Source: JACRLW01 sp046349595 (lineage in GTDB: Bacteria; Planctomycetota; UBA1135; UBA2386). From it: 64,000 nucleotides of DNA. The notes under the pieces are model-generated. The model made no database searches. It saw only the letters and a program-made list of their open reading frames with translations, and was not told where the DNA came from. Both the position numbers and the translations under genes were made by a program. This document shows, one piece after another, positions 18,362 to 26,636 of the stretch. The DNA is taken from positions 1,178,001 through 1,242,000 of the forward strand of contig JAXMCA010000002.1 of the NCBI GenBank assembly GCA_046349595.1. The letters run 5' to 3'. The first letter of the stretch is position 1, and each line of letters opens with the position of its first letter.

Positions 18362-21084
18362 CCCCCGGTCTCCATCAGCTTGTAGAGTGCCTGCTGTTCG
18401 TCGGACATCGCGTCCATGTCGCCGAGGGCGTGGAAGACCTCGATCCGCGCGAGATGCCAGCGCTCGACCATCGGAGCGGACTGGATCGTCTTGCGCGCGC
18501 GGTCGAGCATCGCGAGCGCCTGCTCGCGCGAGCCGTGCGACGAGTAGGCGAGCGCGATCTCGCTGGACAGCGCGAGCATGCGATCACCGACCGCGGCCCG
18601 CGACTCCGGATGCTTGACCAGATCGATGGTCTCGAGGGCATCCACCGCGGCCAGCAGTTCACCCGCCTGGGCGAGGATCGACGCCTTCCGCAGCGGATCC
18701 TCGAGTTGGTCCGCGACCATGCGCATCGCGCGATTGGTGCTGAACACCTCGATGCCTCCGGCGTGCACCGCGGCGAACCACGGTCCCTGTGCGAACAGAT
18801 TGACCGGCCCGCCGAGCGGATCGAGTCCGAGGCGGAACGACGGCAGCGTGATCGTCGACCAGCCCTGGTCGTCGCCGATGCGACGCACCAGCAACGAACG
18901 GTTCGACGGGATCACGACGAGACCGTTGCAGACCATCCCCCGCCCGCGCCAGTTCGCGCTGCCTTCGAACGGTGGGACGTCGATGCGCGCGCGGCGCAGG
19001 CCGCTGGCGAAGTCGAGCACCGTCACCGAGTCCTCGCCGCCGACGAACAACGCGTCACCCTCGACACCGAGAGGGAACTGCATGTCGCGTCGCTCGCAGC
19101 GCCAGCGCGTCTCGCCGGTCGATGCGTCGAGGCAGATCAGCATGTTGCCGTCCATTGGTGCGAGCACCAGCAGCCCGTCGCGCAGGACGAGGTCGCTGGG
19201 CGCGAAACCGTCGAGTGCGACCTCGTGGAACACCTGACCGCCGAAGCCCATCTGCCGGGCGTCGTTCTGCACGCGCACCCTGGCGCGCGGGCGCAGCGGA
19301 TCGGAGCGCTCGTAGCGACGGATCCACTTGAGGTTGCCGGTCAAGGTGTCGACGGCCGCGACCGCGCCGGCGTTGGTGAGCACGTAGGCGGTTCCCGATT
19401 CGACCACGACCGGCGCGGCCGGCGGCTTGGTGAGTTCGGTGCCCTCGCGGTGCAGCGGCGTGCGAAACAGCACCGAGCCGTCGCGGGCGTCGAGGGCGAC
19501 CAACCAGAAGGCCTCGCTCACCATCGCCGGGACGAACAGCTTGTCGCCGTCGATCACCACGGTGGCGAGGAAGCACGCGTCGCGCAGGATCGGTGAATTC
19601 GCGCTCGACCACTCGAGCGAGAGATCGGAGTGACGGCGCGCCTCGAGCGTGGTGCGCGTCAGCGGCTTGGTGCCGCTCAACCGCACGTTGCCCGGTCCGG
19701 TGATCGTGAACAGGCGGTCGCCGGCCAGCGCGACACGCAGCAGCATCCAGTCGTAGGTCGGGATGCGCATGCGGGGCACGCCGGGCGTCGGGCTCGGGAC
19801 CGTGGCCGACAGATCGGTGGCGGCGCGCACGCGACCGGACGGGACGTCGATCAGCGTGAGGCGGTAGTGATCGAGGAAGGCGAGCTCCGCTTCGTCGGGT
19901 CCCTGGCCCGGAACGAACAGAACCGAGTTGCCGGGCTGGAAGTCCGTGTAGCGGGGAGCCGCGGCCGCACCTTGCGCATCGCCGCCGACGAAGATCACGC
20001 TGCCGTCGTCGTTCGCGTTCCGACCGGGGCGGTAGGGCTGCGGATCGGCATAGCGGAACTCGAACAGCGGCACCGGCGTGTCGCCGGCGGCGGCCAGCGC
20101 GGAAGGCCGATGCCCGAGGTCCGTCACCCGAGTGACGCGCGCTGCCGAGAACAGCGGACTCTGCTCCAGCGCCTTCACCGGCAGCAGCTCGCCCTCGATG
20201 CGCAGCGATTCGTCGCCGTGGTGGTCGCGCAGATCGGCGATCGCGGCGCCGGTGGCGTTGTTCTCGCCGAGCATGGCGAGGCAGAGGGCGATGCGCGCAC
20301 GCACCCACAGCTCGTCGATGCCGGCCTCGCGGCGCAAGGTCTCGGGGTAGACCTCGAGCAGATCGCGGTAGGCCTGCTGTGCGGCGCGCAGGCGGCCCTG
20401 GTCCATCAGCAGGTCCGCCGCGGCCCGCAGGGCCAGCCCGGCGGAGCGGGTCAGGAAGTAGTGCTCGTAGATCGCGTTGAGCGCGCCGACATCTCGCCCG
20501 GCCCGCGCGGCGGCGAGGTCCTTGTCGGCGACGACCTCGTACTGCGCCCGATACCACGCGGTTCCGGCCGGGGGCATCGAGGCGAGCAGCTCGTGGCAGA
20601 GCCGCTGGACCGGGCGGAACAGGCGGTTGTCGGCGCTGAACACCGACTGGGTGCCGTTCTCGCCGAGATCCTGCCAGGCACCCCCCGGCGCCGGCGCGGC
20701 GCTTGGGTCCTCGGGAGCCGGAGTGGGTTCGGCGACCGCAGGGACTCCCGTTCCGGGAGGGGTGCCGCCCTCGGCTTCCTCGACCGTGCGTCCCTCGATC
20801 ACGGCCTGCAGGATCTTGATCGCATTGGGCCAGTCCTCGCGGCCGAGGAAGTCCTGCGCGCGCCGCAGGAAGCGATCCACGTTGGAGCTCTCGAGCATCC
20901 GGACGGGCGTGCCCGGATCGTCGACCACCCCGGCCGGCTTCGGTTCCTGCAGCACTCCCGACTGCACCCCGATCGGCACCTCGGCTCGGACCGTCGTCCT
21001 CTGCGCGTGGCTCACCGACGCGACGAGGAGACACGCGGCGGCGCACCAAGGCGCGGCCGCCGAGGAGACATTGGGGCTCGGCAC
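18358..21084 (-). CDS. Secreted PQQ-type beta-propeller protein with TPR-like flanks
   Basis: This protein of about 908 residues carries TPR-like helices at about 40-80 and 130-260, a PQQ-like beta-propeller at about 330-740 (motifs such as LDASTGETRWRC and VDTLTGNLKWIRR), and a helical tail of about 110 residues. BamB-like propellers usually act as docking surfaces for other envelope proteins. The start is uncertain: I chose the GTG at 21082-21084, which leaves a hydrophobic segment ending in SHAQ as signal peptide, though it lacks clear positive residues before it. It is the first gene of the operon and is divergent from the gene at 21244 across 159 bp. Confidence 0.82.
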   Translation of the reverse strand: MPSPNVSSAAAPWCAAACLLVASVSHAQRTTVRAEVPIGVQSGVLQEPKPAGVVDDPGTPVRMLESSNVDRFLRRAQDFLGREDWPNAIKILQAVIEGRTVEEAEGGTPPGTGVPAVAEPTPAPEDPSAAPAPGGAWQDLGENGTQSVFSADNRLFRPVQRLCHELLASMPPAGTAWYRAQYEVVADKDLAAARAGRDVGALNAIYEHYFLTRSAGLALRAAADLLMDQGRLRAAQQAYRDLLEVYPETLRREAGIDELWVRARIALCLAMLGENNATGAAIADLRDHHGDESLRIEGELLPVKALEQSPLFSAARVTRVTDLGHRPSALAAAGDTPVPLFEFRYADPQPYRPGRNANDDGSVIFVGGDAQGAAAAPRYTDFQPGNSVLFVPGQGPDEAELAFLDHYRLTLIDVPSGRVRAATDLSATVPSPTPGVPRMRIPTYDWMLLRVALAGDRLFTITGPGNVRLSGTKPLTRTTLEARRHSDLSLEWSSANSPILRDACFLATVVIDGDKLFVPAMVSEAFWLVALDARDGSVLFRTPLHREGTELTKPPAAPVVVESGTAYVLTNAGAVAAVDTLTGNLKWIRRYERSDPLRPRARVRVQNDARQMGFGGQVFHEVALDGFAPSDLVLRDGLLVLAPMDGNMLICLDASTGETRWRCERRDMQFPLGVEGDALFVGGEDSVTVLDFASGLRRARIDVPPFEGSANWRGRGMVCNGLVVIPSNRSLLVRRIGDDQGWSTITLPSFRLGLDPLGGPVNLFAQGPWFAAVHAGGIEVFSTNRAMRMVADQLEDPLRKASILAQAGELLAAVDALETIDLVKHPESRAAVGDRMLALSSEIALAYSSHGSREQALAMLDRARKTIQSAPMVERWHLARIEVFHALGDMDAMSDEQQALYKLMETGG

Positions 21085-21243
21085 GGCGTTGGAAAGTTGT
21101 CCGCGGGCGGCGTCGTCCGAGGGGCGCGAACGAGCGGGCGGCACTCTACGTTCAGCCGCCCCACACAGCGAGGGGCCCGCCCTTAGGCTTCCCGACAGCG
21201 ACGGCCGTCGACCCCTCGGCCTTCCGCGATTCCGAGGACAGTC

Positions 21244-23526
21244 ATGTCGATCCGACTCTCCGCTCTGCTGACGACGATCTCCTTCGCCTCGGCGCAGGTC
21301 CTGGGACAAGAACCCTGGACCGTCGAAGAGCTGCGCGGGAAGTGCGCGGGTTTCCAGGAGGAGAGCCAGCTCGCGCGTCTCCGCCAGATCGGCCTCCTGG
21401 TGCAGGCCGGACCCAGCGCCGCGCCCGCGATCGCCGCGGCCCTCCACGGCGACCACCGGGAGTATCGCCTCAAGGTCGATCGCTACCTCGACCAGCTCAG
21501 CGACGAGCGTTGGCTCGCGCGCGAGGACGCCGAGCGCACCCTGATCCAGATCGGCGCGCGCGCCCTGCAGCAGATCGAGGAGCGCGCGAAGAGCGGCAAG
21601 ACCTACGAGGAGCGCATCCGCTGCGAGCGCATCCTCGCGGCGATCTCGGCGAGCGGCGTCGAGGAGACCGAGAAGGACAAGCGCTTCCTGCGCGGCCTCG
21701 CGGTGACCGCGAGCTACCTGCCCGACGACGAACGCCTCCAGCGCGCCCTGACCAGCGCGCTGGCACACACCGACTCGCTGATCGTCGAAGCCTCGATGCG
21801 CGCGATCGGTCACCTCGGTCGTGCGGAGTCCCTGCCGGTGATCGAGCCGCGTGTGCTGCACGAGCCGAAGGGCTCCGGTCTGCGTCGTGCTGCACTCTGC
21901 GCCCTCGGCCGCATGCAAGGCGAGCCGGCGGTCGCCCTCGCCGGACGTCTGCTGCAGAGCGGTGAGCTTCGGACCAGCGAGGCCGCCGCGGTGTTGCGCG
22001 ACTTCCACGAGCGGCCCGAGGCCGCCGGCCTGATGGAGACGCTCGCCGCCGGCGGCGAGTCGATCGCACCGGCGATCGCCGCGCTGGCCGGTCTGCGTGT
22101 TCCCGCGGCCGCACCGACGCCGACACCGATGCCGGTGCACGCCCTGCTCTCGGGACGCGAGGAGCTCGAGGGCGAGTTCGTCGGCTTCGGCGCGGGCACC
22201 CTGCGTCTTTCGCACGCGATCGAGGGACTCCCGGTCGTCGAACTCGACGTCAACGAGTGCGAGGCGATCGAGACCGCCCATCCGCCGATGCCCGAGCCCG
22301 AGGCCGTGCGCGTGTTCCTGGTGCAGGGCAGCCTGCTGTCCGGCAAGCTGGTCGGCAGCGACGCCGACAGCCTGACCCTGCAGGACAGGACCTTCGGCAC
22401 GGTGCGCATCGCGCGCACGAGCGTGCAGGGAGTCGCGCTCGATCCCGCCCTCGATCGGCTGGTCGGTGCGTCGTTGACCGACGACCGCGTCCGTCTCCGC
22501 GACGGCACCCTGGTCGACGGTCGCATCACCGCGATCACGCACGAGGGACTGGTGCTGCAGGGCAAGGATGGTGCCGCGACGACCTACACGATCGACAAGG
22601 TCGCGGGCATCCTGTTCCGCCGTCCCGACCAGCCGTTCCAGGACGACGACAGCTACGCGCGCATCGATCTCACCGATGGTGAACGCTTCTTCGCGCACAT
22701 CGGAGTGGCGCGACCGGATGCCTTCGGCATCTTCGTCCCCGGTCTCGGCGCTGCGGTCGTCCCGACCGAACGGCTGATGCGCGTCGAGTTCGGCGTCGCC
22801 GCGGGTGCGCAATGGGGCTTCACGCTGGTCGCCGACTACTCCGAATGCCGGGTCGTCGAGTTCGACGAGCAGGGCAAGGAGATCTTCTCGCTGCGCGACG
22901 TGTACGGCGCGTGGGATGCGGAGTGCCTCGACAACGGCAATCTGCTCATCACCGAGTACGCGCTCGATCGCGTGGTCGAGGTCACGCGCTCCGGCGAGGA
23001 GGTGTGGTCCTTCGAGGATCTGCGCAGTCCCTACGACGCCGACCGGTTGCCCAACGGCAACACGCTGATCGCCGACACGGTGAACGAACGCGTGATCGAG
23101 GTCACGCACGACAAGAAGATCGCGTGGGAATACAAGGGCGCGCGCCCCTTCGACTGCGATCGTCTGCCCAACGGCAACACGCTGATCGTCGACGCCAAGC
23201 CGAAGAACGAGCGCGTCATCGAGATCGATCCGGACGGCAAGGTGGTGTGGGAGTACCGCGACCCCAACGCGCCCTTCGATGCCGACCGTCTCTCCAACGG
23301 CAACACGCTGATCACCGAGCGCGGCAAGCACCGCGTGATCGAGATCGACCGCGCGGGCAACATCGTGTTCGAGATCGACAACCTGAATGCGCCGAGCGAT
23401 GCCGACCGTCTTCCCAACGGGCACACGATCGTCGCGGAGAACGGCGCCGTGCGTGAGTTCGATCGGCAGGGCCGGCAGGTGTGGTCGGTGGTGACCGGCT
23501 GGGCCGTCGAGGTCAACCGCTACTGA
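21244..23526 (+). CDS. Secreted HEAT-repeat, small beta-module and beta-propeller protein
   Basis: This 760-residue protein has three parts after its signal peptide (MSIRLSALLTTISFASAQVL). Residues about 30-290 are HEAT-like helix pairs. Residues about 300-520 hold four similar beta modules of about 50 residues (for example LRDGTLVDGRITAITHEGLV). Residues about 520-760 form a propeller of six blades of about 40 residues whose core reads DADRLPNGNTLI then RVIEI. The blades are also very similar at DNA level. I know of no exact family; each module is a protein-binding type. It is divergent from the envelope operon and shares its beta modules with the NPCBM protein, so it may belong to the same system. 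Confidence 0.88.
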   Translation: MSIRLSALLTTISFASAQVLGQEPWTVEELRGKCAGFQEESQLARLRQIGLLVQAGPSAAPAIAAALHGDHREYRLKVDRYLDQLSDERWLAREDAERTLIQIGARALQQIEERAKSGKTYEERIRCERILAAISASGVEETEKDKRFLRGLAVTASYLPDDERLQRALTSALAHTDSLIVEASMRAIGHLGRAESLPVIEPRVLHEPKGSGLRRAALCALGRMQGEPAVALAGRLLQSGELRTSEAAAVLRDFHERPEAAGLMETLAAGGESIAPAIAALAGLRVPAAAPTPTPMPVHALLSGREELEGEFVGFGAGTLRLSHAIEGLPVVELDVNECEAIETAHPPMPEPEAVRVFLVQGSLLSGKLVGSDADSLTLQDRTFGTVRIARTSVQGVALDPALDRLVGASLTDDRVRLRDGTLVDGRITAITHEGLVLQGKDGAATTYTIDKVAGILFRRPDQPFQDDDSYARIDLTDGERFFAHIGVARPDAFGIFVPGLGAAVVPTERLMRVEFGVAAGAQWGFTLVADYSECRVVEFDEQGKEIFSLRDVYGAWDAECLDNGNLLITEYALDRVVEVTRSGEEVWSFEDLRSPYDADRLPNGNTLIADTVNERVIEVTHDKKIAWEYKGARPFDCDRLPNGNTLIVDAKPKNERVIEIDPDGKVVWEYRDPNAPFDADRLSNGNTLITERGKHRVIEIDRAGNIVFEIDNLNAPSDADRLPNGHTIVAENGAVREFDRQGRQVWSVVTGWAVEVNRY
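22910..23470 (+). repeat. Near-identical propeller-blade repeats of about 120 bp
   Basis: Five copies of a segment that encodes [AD]-D-x-L-x-N-G-N or H-T-L-I lie about 120 bp apart, starting near 22918, 23038, 23158, 23278 and 23398. The core CCCAACGGCAACACGCTGAT is shared exactly or nearly so by several copies. Coding phase is kept throughout, so this is an in-gene tandem repeat and can change blade number by unequal recombination. Confidence 0.8.
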
Positions 23527-23530
23527 TCGA

Positions 23531-23559
23531 GCGGTCGCGGTCCGGCGATCAGCGACCGC
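23531..23559. terminator. Inverted repeat between convergent genes
   Basis: GCGGTCGC at 23531-23538 pairs with GCGACCGC at 23552-23559, with a 13-nt loop. It spans the 22-bp space between two converging genes and the stop codon of the minus-strand gene. There is no T run, so a Rho-independent role is only tentative. Confidence 0.4.
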
Positions 23560-25462
23560 GCAGCAGGCGTGTGGCGAACTCGCGCAGGCCTTCGACGGCG
23601 TCGTTGCGCGCGATCGCTTCCAGGCGGTTGCGATCGGCGGCGGTGACTCCGCCGCGGGCGAGCGCCGTCAGTGCGGCATCCCGGACCTGCGCGTCGGAGT
23701 CGGTCTCGGCCGCGACCAGGATCGCCTCGTGCGCGGCGGCGTCGGAACGCGTCGCGAGTTGCGCGAGCGCCGTGCTGCGTGCGGCAGGATCGACGTCGTC
23801 GCGGCTCGCCCGGATCAGCGCCTGCAGCGCGCGCTCGTCGGAGACTCCACCCAGCGCGCGCAGTGCCGCGGAGCGCACGAAGCCGCACTCGTCGTTCATC
23901 GCCCGACTCGCCACATCGACGAGCTTGCCGGACTTCGCGTTGGCCATCGCGTCGATCCACAGGTCCTCGGCACCGAGCGTGCGTGCGCGACCCTCGAAGG
24001 ACTCGATCGCCGCCGCGGCGTGACCCGAGGGATCGCGCTGCGCGAAGGCTCCGAGCGCCAGCACCGCGGTCGCATCCACGCCGTCGATGGCGTTCAGCGC
24101 GGCGACGTGATCGGACAGGCCGCCGACCAGCGCGGGCGTGGGCTTGCGGACGTCGAACATCGCACCGGCGGCGGCGCCGCGGACCTGCGCATCGAGGTGC
24201 TCGTCGGCGAAGGCGTTCAGGACGGCGGACTGCGCGACGGGCGTGCCAGCGTCGGCGAGCGCACTCAGCCACAGGCTCGCGAGCTTCGGATCGATGCTCG
24301 GATCGATCAGGAGCCGCGCGACGGCGGCCACAGCCTCGTCGTCCATGCCGAGCAGCGTGCAGGCCCTGCGCCATGCCTCGTAGAGCTCACGGCTGCTGTC
24401 GGACTGCGCGAGCAGCGCGGCGAGGTCGGCGTTCAGGCTGGCGACCGTCTGGCCCTTCACCGCGGCGCGGCGCTCGGCGAGATCGCGTTCGCGCACGGCG
24501 GTCTCGCCGTCCTCGGTGTGTCCGCTGGCGGAGGCCCAATCGGTGCTTCCGAAGGCGTCCTCGATCACGCTCGCGTCGAAGTCCGAAGTCTTCAGCTCGA
24601 GCGAGGCATGCTGCTCGACGTCGAACTCGACCGGCACCTCGGTGCTCGCGATGTGCGTGGTGTCGTCGACCTGGCACGAGCGCAACCAGCCCATCGCGGC
24701 GACGTCGATCTCGGCCACGGCCTGACCGGCGAGCGTGGACTGCATCGCGGTGGCCGCGGCCTGCTGCAGGTAGCGCTGCTTGACCCGCTCGACCTTCAGG
24801 ACCTCGACGCCGCTGCCGCGGTAGGCGGCCTCGAACTCGCCGCTCGAATCGCTGCCGCGCTCGGTCCAGGTCGCGCCGTGAGCCTGGGGGACCACGAAGC
24901 CGAAACTGCCGTAGAGGCCGCGCAGCCAGTTGCGCTGGGTCATCGCGGTGCCGGTCGGGAAGCGGTAGCCGAGGATGCGGCCGTCCTCGTCCATGCGGAT
25001 GCGGGTCACCTGCTGCGCAGCGGCGAGGTTCAGGGCCAGATCGGGCTGGTCCTCGTCTCCTGCGCTCAGCGGCGTGCGCAGATCGGGGCAGCTCACGGCG
25101 ACGACCAGCTCGCGCTCGCGGCGGGCGACGACGTCGAGGTGCAGCGTGCCGTCGTGGCTCAGGTCCTTGCCGGTCTTGCGTTCGGCTGCACCGCCCTCGC
25201 GGGTCGTGACCGCCATGGCGATGCGCGAGTGCAGGTCGAAGGCGAAGCGGCTGCCGGCCGGGGCCCAGAAGGTCCCCTGGCGCACCTCGGCGCGGGCGCG
25301 CTGGCCGGTCGTCGCTTCGCGAGCGATCCCGGTCGGCTGCGACTGGACATCGCGCGCGGCGCGGCCGGTCAGGGGAGATGCGACGCCCTCGTGCAGGGCG
25401 TAGCTCAGGCCGGCGGCGGCGAGCGGGAGCGCGATCAGGAGGAGCTTGTGGGCGGCGTTCAT
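23549..25462 (-). CDS. Exported HEAT-repeat protein with beta-rich N-terminal domain
   Basis: This 637-residue protein starts at ATG 25460-25462; the frame continues upstream but through a region of hairpins. It has a short N-terminal hydrophobic segment (LLLIALPLAAAGLSYAL) acting as a signal or anchor. Residues about 60-300 are beta-rich (FAFDLHSRIAMAV, then LHLDVVARRERELVVAV). Residues about 310-635 are HEAT-like helix pairs, with segments such as SAALRALGGVSDERALQALI. A beta-barrel followed by a helical repeat sheet is the layout of the vitellogenin/MTP lipoprotein N-terminal region; I see the resemblance in layout but cannot prove homology. The gene follows the beta-rich secreted protein gene on the same strand. 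Confidence 0.85.
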   Translation of the reverse strand: MNAAHKLLLIALPLAAAGLSYALHEGVASPLTGRAARDVQSQPTGIAREATTGQRARAEVRQGTFWAPAGSRFAFDLHSRIAMAVTTREGGAAERKTGKDLSHDGTLHLDVVARRERELVVAVSCPDLRTPLSAGDEDQPDLALNLAAAQQVTRIRMDEDGRILGYRFPTGTAMTQRNWLRGLYGSFGFVVPQAHGATWTERGSDSSGEFEAAYRGSGVEVLKVERVKQRYLQQAAATAMQSTLAGQAVAEIDVAAMGWLRSCQVDDTTHIASTEVPVEFDVEQHASLELKTSDFDASVIEDAFGSTDWASASGHTEDGETAVRERDLAERRAAVKGQTVASLNADLAALLAQSDSSRELYEAWRRACTLLGMDDEAVAAVARLLIDPSIDPKLASLWLSALADAGTPVAQSAVLNAFADEHLDAQVRGAAAGAMFDVRKPTPALVGGLSDHVAALNAIDGVDATAVLALGAFAQRDPSGHAAAAIESFEGRARTLGAEDLWIDAMANAKSGKLVDVASRAMNDECGFVRSAALRALGGVSDERALQALIRASRDDVDPAARSTALAQLATRSDAAAHEAILVAAETDSDAQVRDAALTALARGGVTAADRNRLEAIARNDAVEGLREFATRLLRGR

Positions 25463-25514
25463 CGGTGGGTCTGGTTCGGGTTCGGGGGGGCGGGCCACGC
25501 GGCCCTCACCCGCC

Positions 25515-25560
25515 CGAGTCCCGCGCCCCCGACCGGCGTTCGCGGATTCCCCGGGAAACG
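25515..25560 (-). repeat. Copy A of a conserved 46-bp upstream element
   Basis: This element contains CGAGTCCCGCGC (25515-25526), then GCGTTCGCG (25536-25544), GGATTCC (25544-25550) and GGGAAACG. It lies just upstream of the HEAT gene on the minus strand. A second copy with the same spacing is at 26566-26611. Neither is part of an obvious gene. Confidence 0.65.
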
Positions 25561-25568
25561 GCGCGACC

Positions 25569-25592
25569 GCGGCCGGGGTGGTCCCCGGTCGC
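25569..25592 (-). terminator. Hairpin between the beta-rich gene and the HEAT gene
   Basis: GCGGCCGGGG at 25569-25578 pairs with CCCCGGTCGC at 25583-25592 (one G-T pair) with a TGGT loop, 31 bp after the stop at 25624. There is no clear U run, so it may be a weak terminator or an mRNA-stabilising end that gives the two genes different expression levels. Confidence 0.45.
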
Positions 25593-25623
25593 GGCCGTCG
25601 CGTGGTCCTGCGGTCGCAGGCGA

Positions 25624-26499
25624 TCAGAACAGGATGTTGCCGAGGGTGATCGTCGAGGCCGACCAGTTCACCAGGTTGCTGGTGTAGCGGAGGACCAGGG
25701 CGACCCAGACATCCAGGCGCAGGCCGATCGGCATGATGGTCAGCGGGATCGAACCGCCGATCGTCGGGCTCGAGGGACCACCGAGGCGCAGCGGGTTGCG
25801 GGCGTCGGCGTAGGCCGAGGGGCTGAGGCGGGTGTCCGCGAAGGTGGCGGTCACGTTGACGCCGGCACCGGCCCAGCTCCATCCGGCCTGCGCCGCGACG
25901 CGGCCGTAACCCCAGGCGCGGCCGAGACCACCGAGGCTGGCGTAGCCCGGGCCGCTCATCGTCTCGTAGAGGCCGGCCTGCACGCCGACGCCGACGTTGC
26001 CGCGCACGGTGACCGGCACGCCGTAGACCGAGACCGAGGCGGAGGGGTCGGTCGGGAACAGGTCGAAGGTCCGGTAGTACGACAGGAAGTAGTTGGTGCC
26101 GGCCGTCGTGAAGCGCTGGTTCCGCTCGGTCACACCGCGGATGTAGAGGACGAACTGGGAGTCGTAGGGCGAGGTGGCACTGGTGTGCGAGTTGGCGCTC
26201 AGGAACAGGTAGGCGAGGTTGAGGTTCTGCTGGAGGAAGCGCAGCGACGCGTCGAAGGTCATCACGTCGTAGGCGGAGTCGATGGTGCGGAACGGCGTGT
26301 AGATGCCGAGCGAGCCGTCGAGTGTGCGCGTCGCCTGCATCGAGGCGCCGGCGAAGAGCGAGCCGCCCATCCAGCTGTTGCCGGGGGTCAGCGAGTAGTA
26401 GCCGCTGCGGACGTTGGACTGGGCCTGGGTGGTCGGGGCGAGGGTGGCGAAGGAGGCGAGGAGGGTCGCGGTCGCGAACAGGGTCTTCTTGGCGTTCAT
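25624..26499 (-). CDS. Secreted beta-rich protein, function unknown
   Basis: This 291-residue protein starts at ATG 26497-26499 with a good ribosome site (AAAGGAA) eight bases before it. It has a clear signal peptide (MNAKKTLFATATLLASFATL). The mature part is rich in Gly, Ser, Thr, Tyr and Asn and poor in charge, with many alternating hydrophobic strands, and it ends in a hydrophobic residue (ITLGNILF). That would fit an outer-membrane beta-barrel or a self-associating surface protein, but no family is recognised. Codon use and base composition match the neighbours. It is divergent from the ECF sigma gene, with copy B of a repeated element in the shared upstream region. Confidence 0.8.
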   Translation of the reverse strand: MNAKKTLFATATLLASFATLAPTTQAQSNVRSGYYSLTPGNSWMGGSLFAGASMQATRTLDGSLGIYTPFRTIDSAYDVMTFDASLRFLQQNLNLAYLFLSANSHTSATSPYDSQFVLYIRGVTERNQRFTTAGTNYFLSYYRTFDLFPTDPSASVSVYGVPVTVRGNVGVGVQAGLYETMSGPGYASLGGLGRAWGYGRVAAQAGWSWAGAGVNVTATFADTRLSPSAYADARNPLRLGGPSSPTIGGSIPLTIMPIGLRLDVWVALVLRYTSNLVNWSASTITLGNILF

Positions 26500-26565
26500 C
26501 GGAGGGTTCCTTTCTTGGTCTTTGGTTTGGTTTCTCTGGGCGAGTCGTTCGCCCGTCTGCACGGT

Positions 26566-26611
26566 CGAGTCCCGCGCGCCCTGCCCGCGTTCGCGCGGAT
26601 TCCGAAAAACG
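26566..26611. repeat. Copy B of the 46-bp element, between divergent genes
   Basis: This element holds CGAGTCCCGCGC at 26566-26577, GCGTTCGCG at 26587-26595, GGATTCC at 26597-26603 and AAAAACG. The two blocks are 21 bp apart start to start, exactly as in copy A at 25515. It stands between the beta-rich gene (minus) and the ECF sigma gene (plus), 25 bp before the sigma start. The position suggests a shared promoter or operator. Confidence 0.65.
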
Positions 26612-26636
26612 CCGTGCCCTAGAATGCGCCGCCGGC

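Noticed and set aside
18358..23424. A minus-strand open frame of 1,688 codons as one giant gene
   Set aside because: The part above 21084 is antisense to the HEAT/propeller gene, whose repeats and signal peptide are clear. The real start is near 21084.
22910..23470. The repeats as a CRISPR array
   Set aside because: Repeat units are coding, in frame, and about 120 bp apart with no unique spacers.
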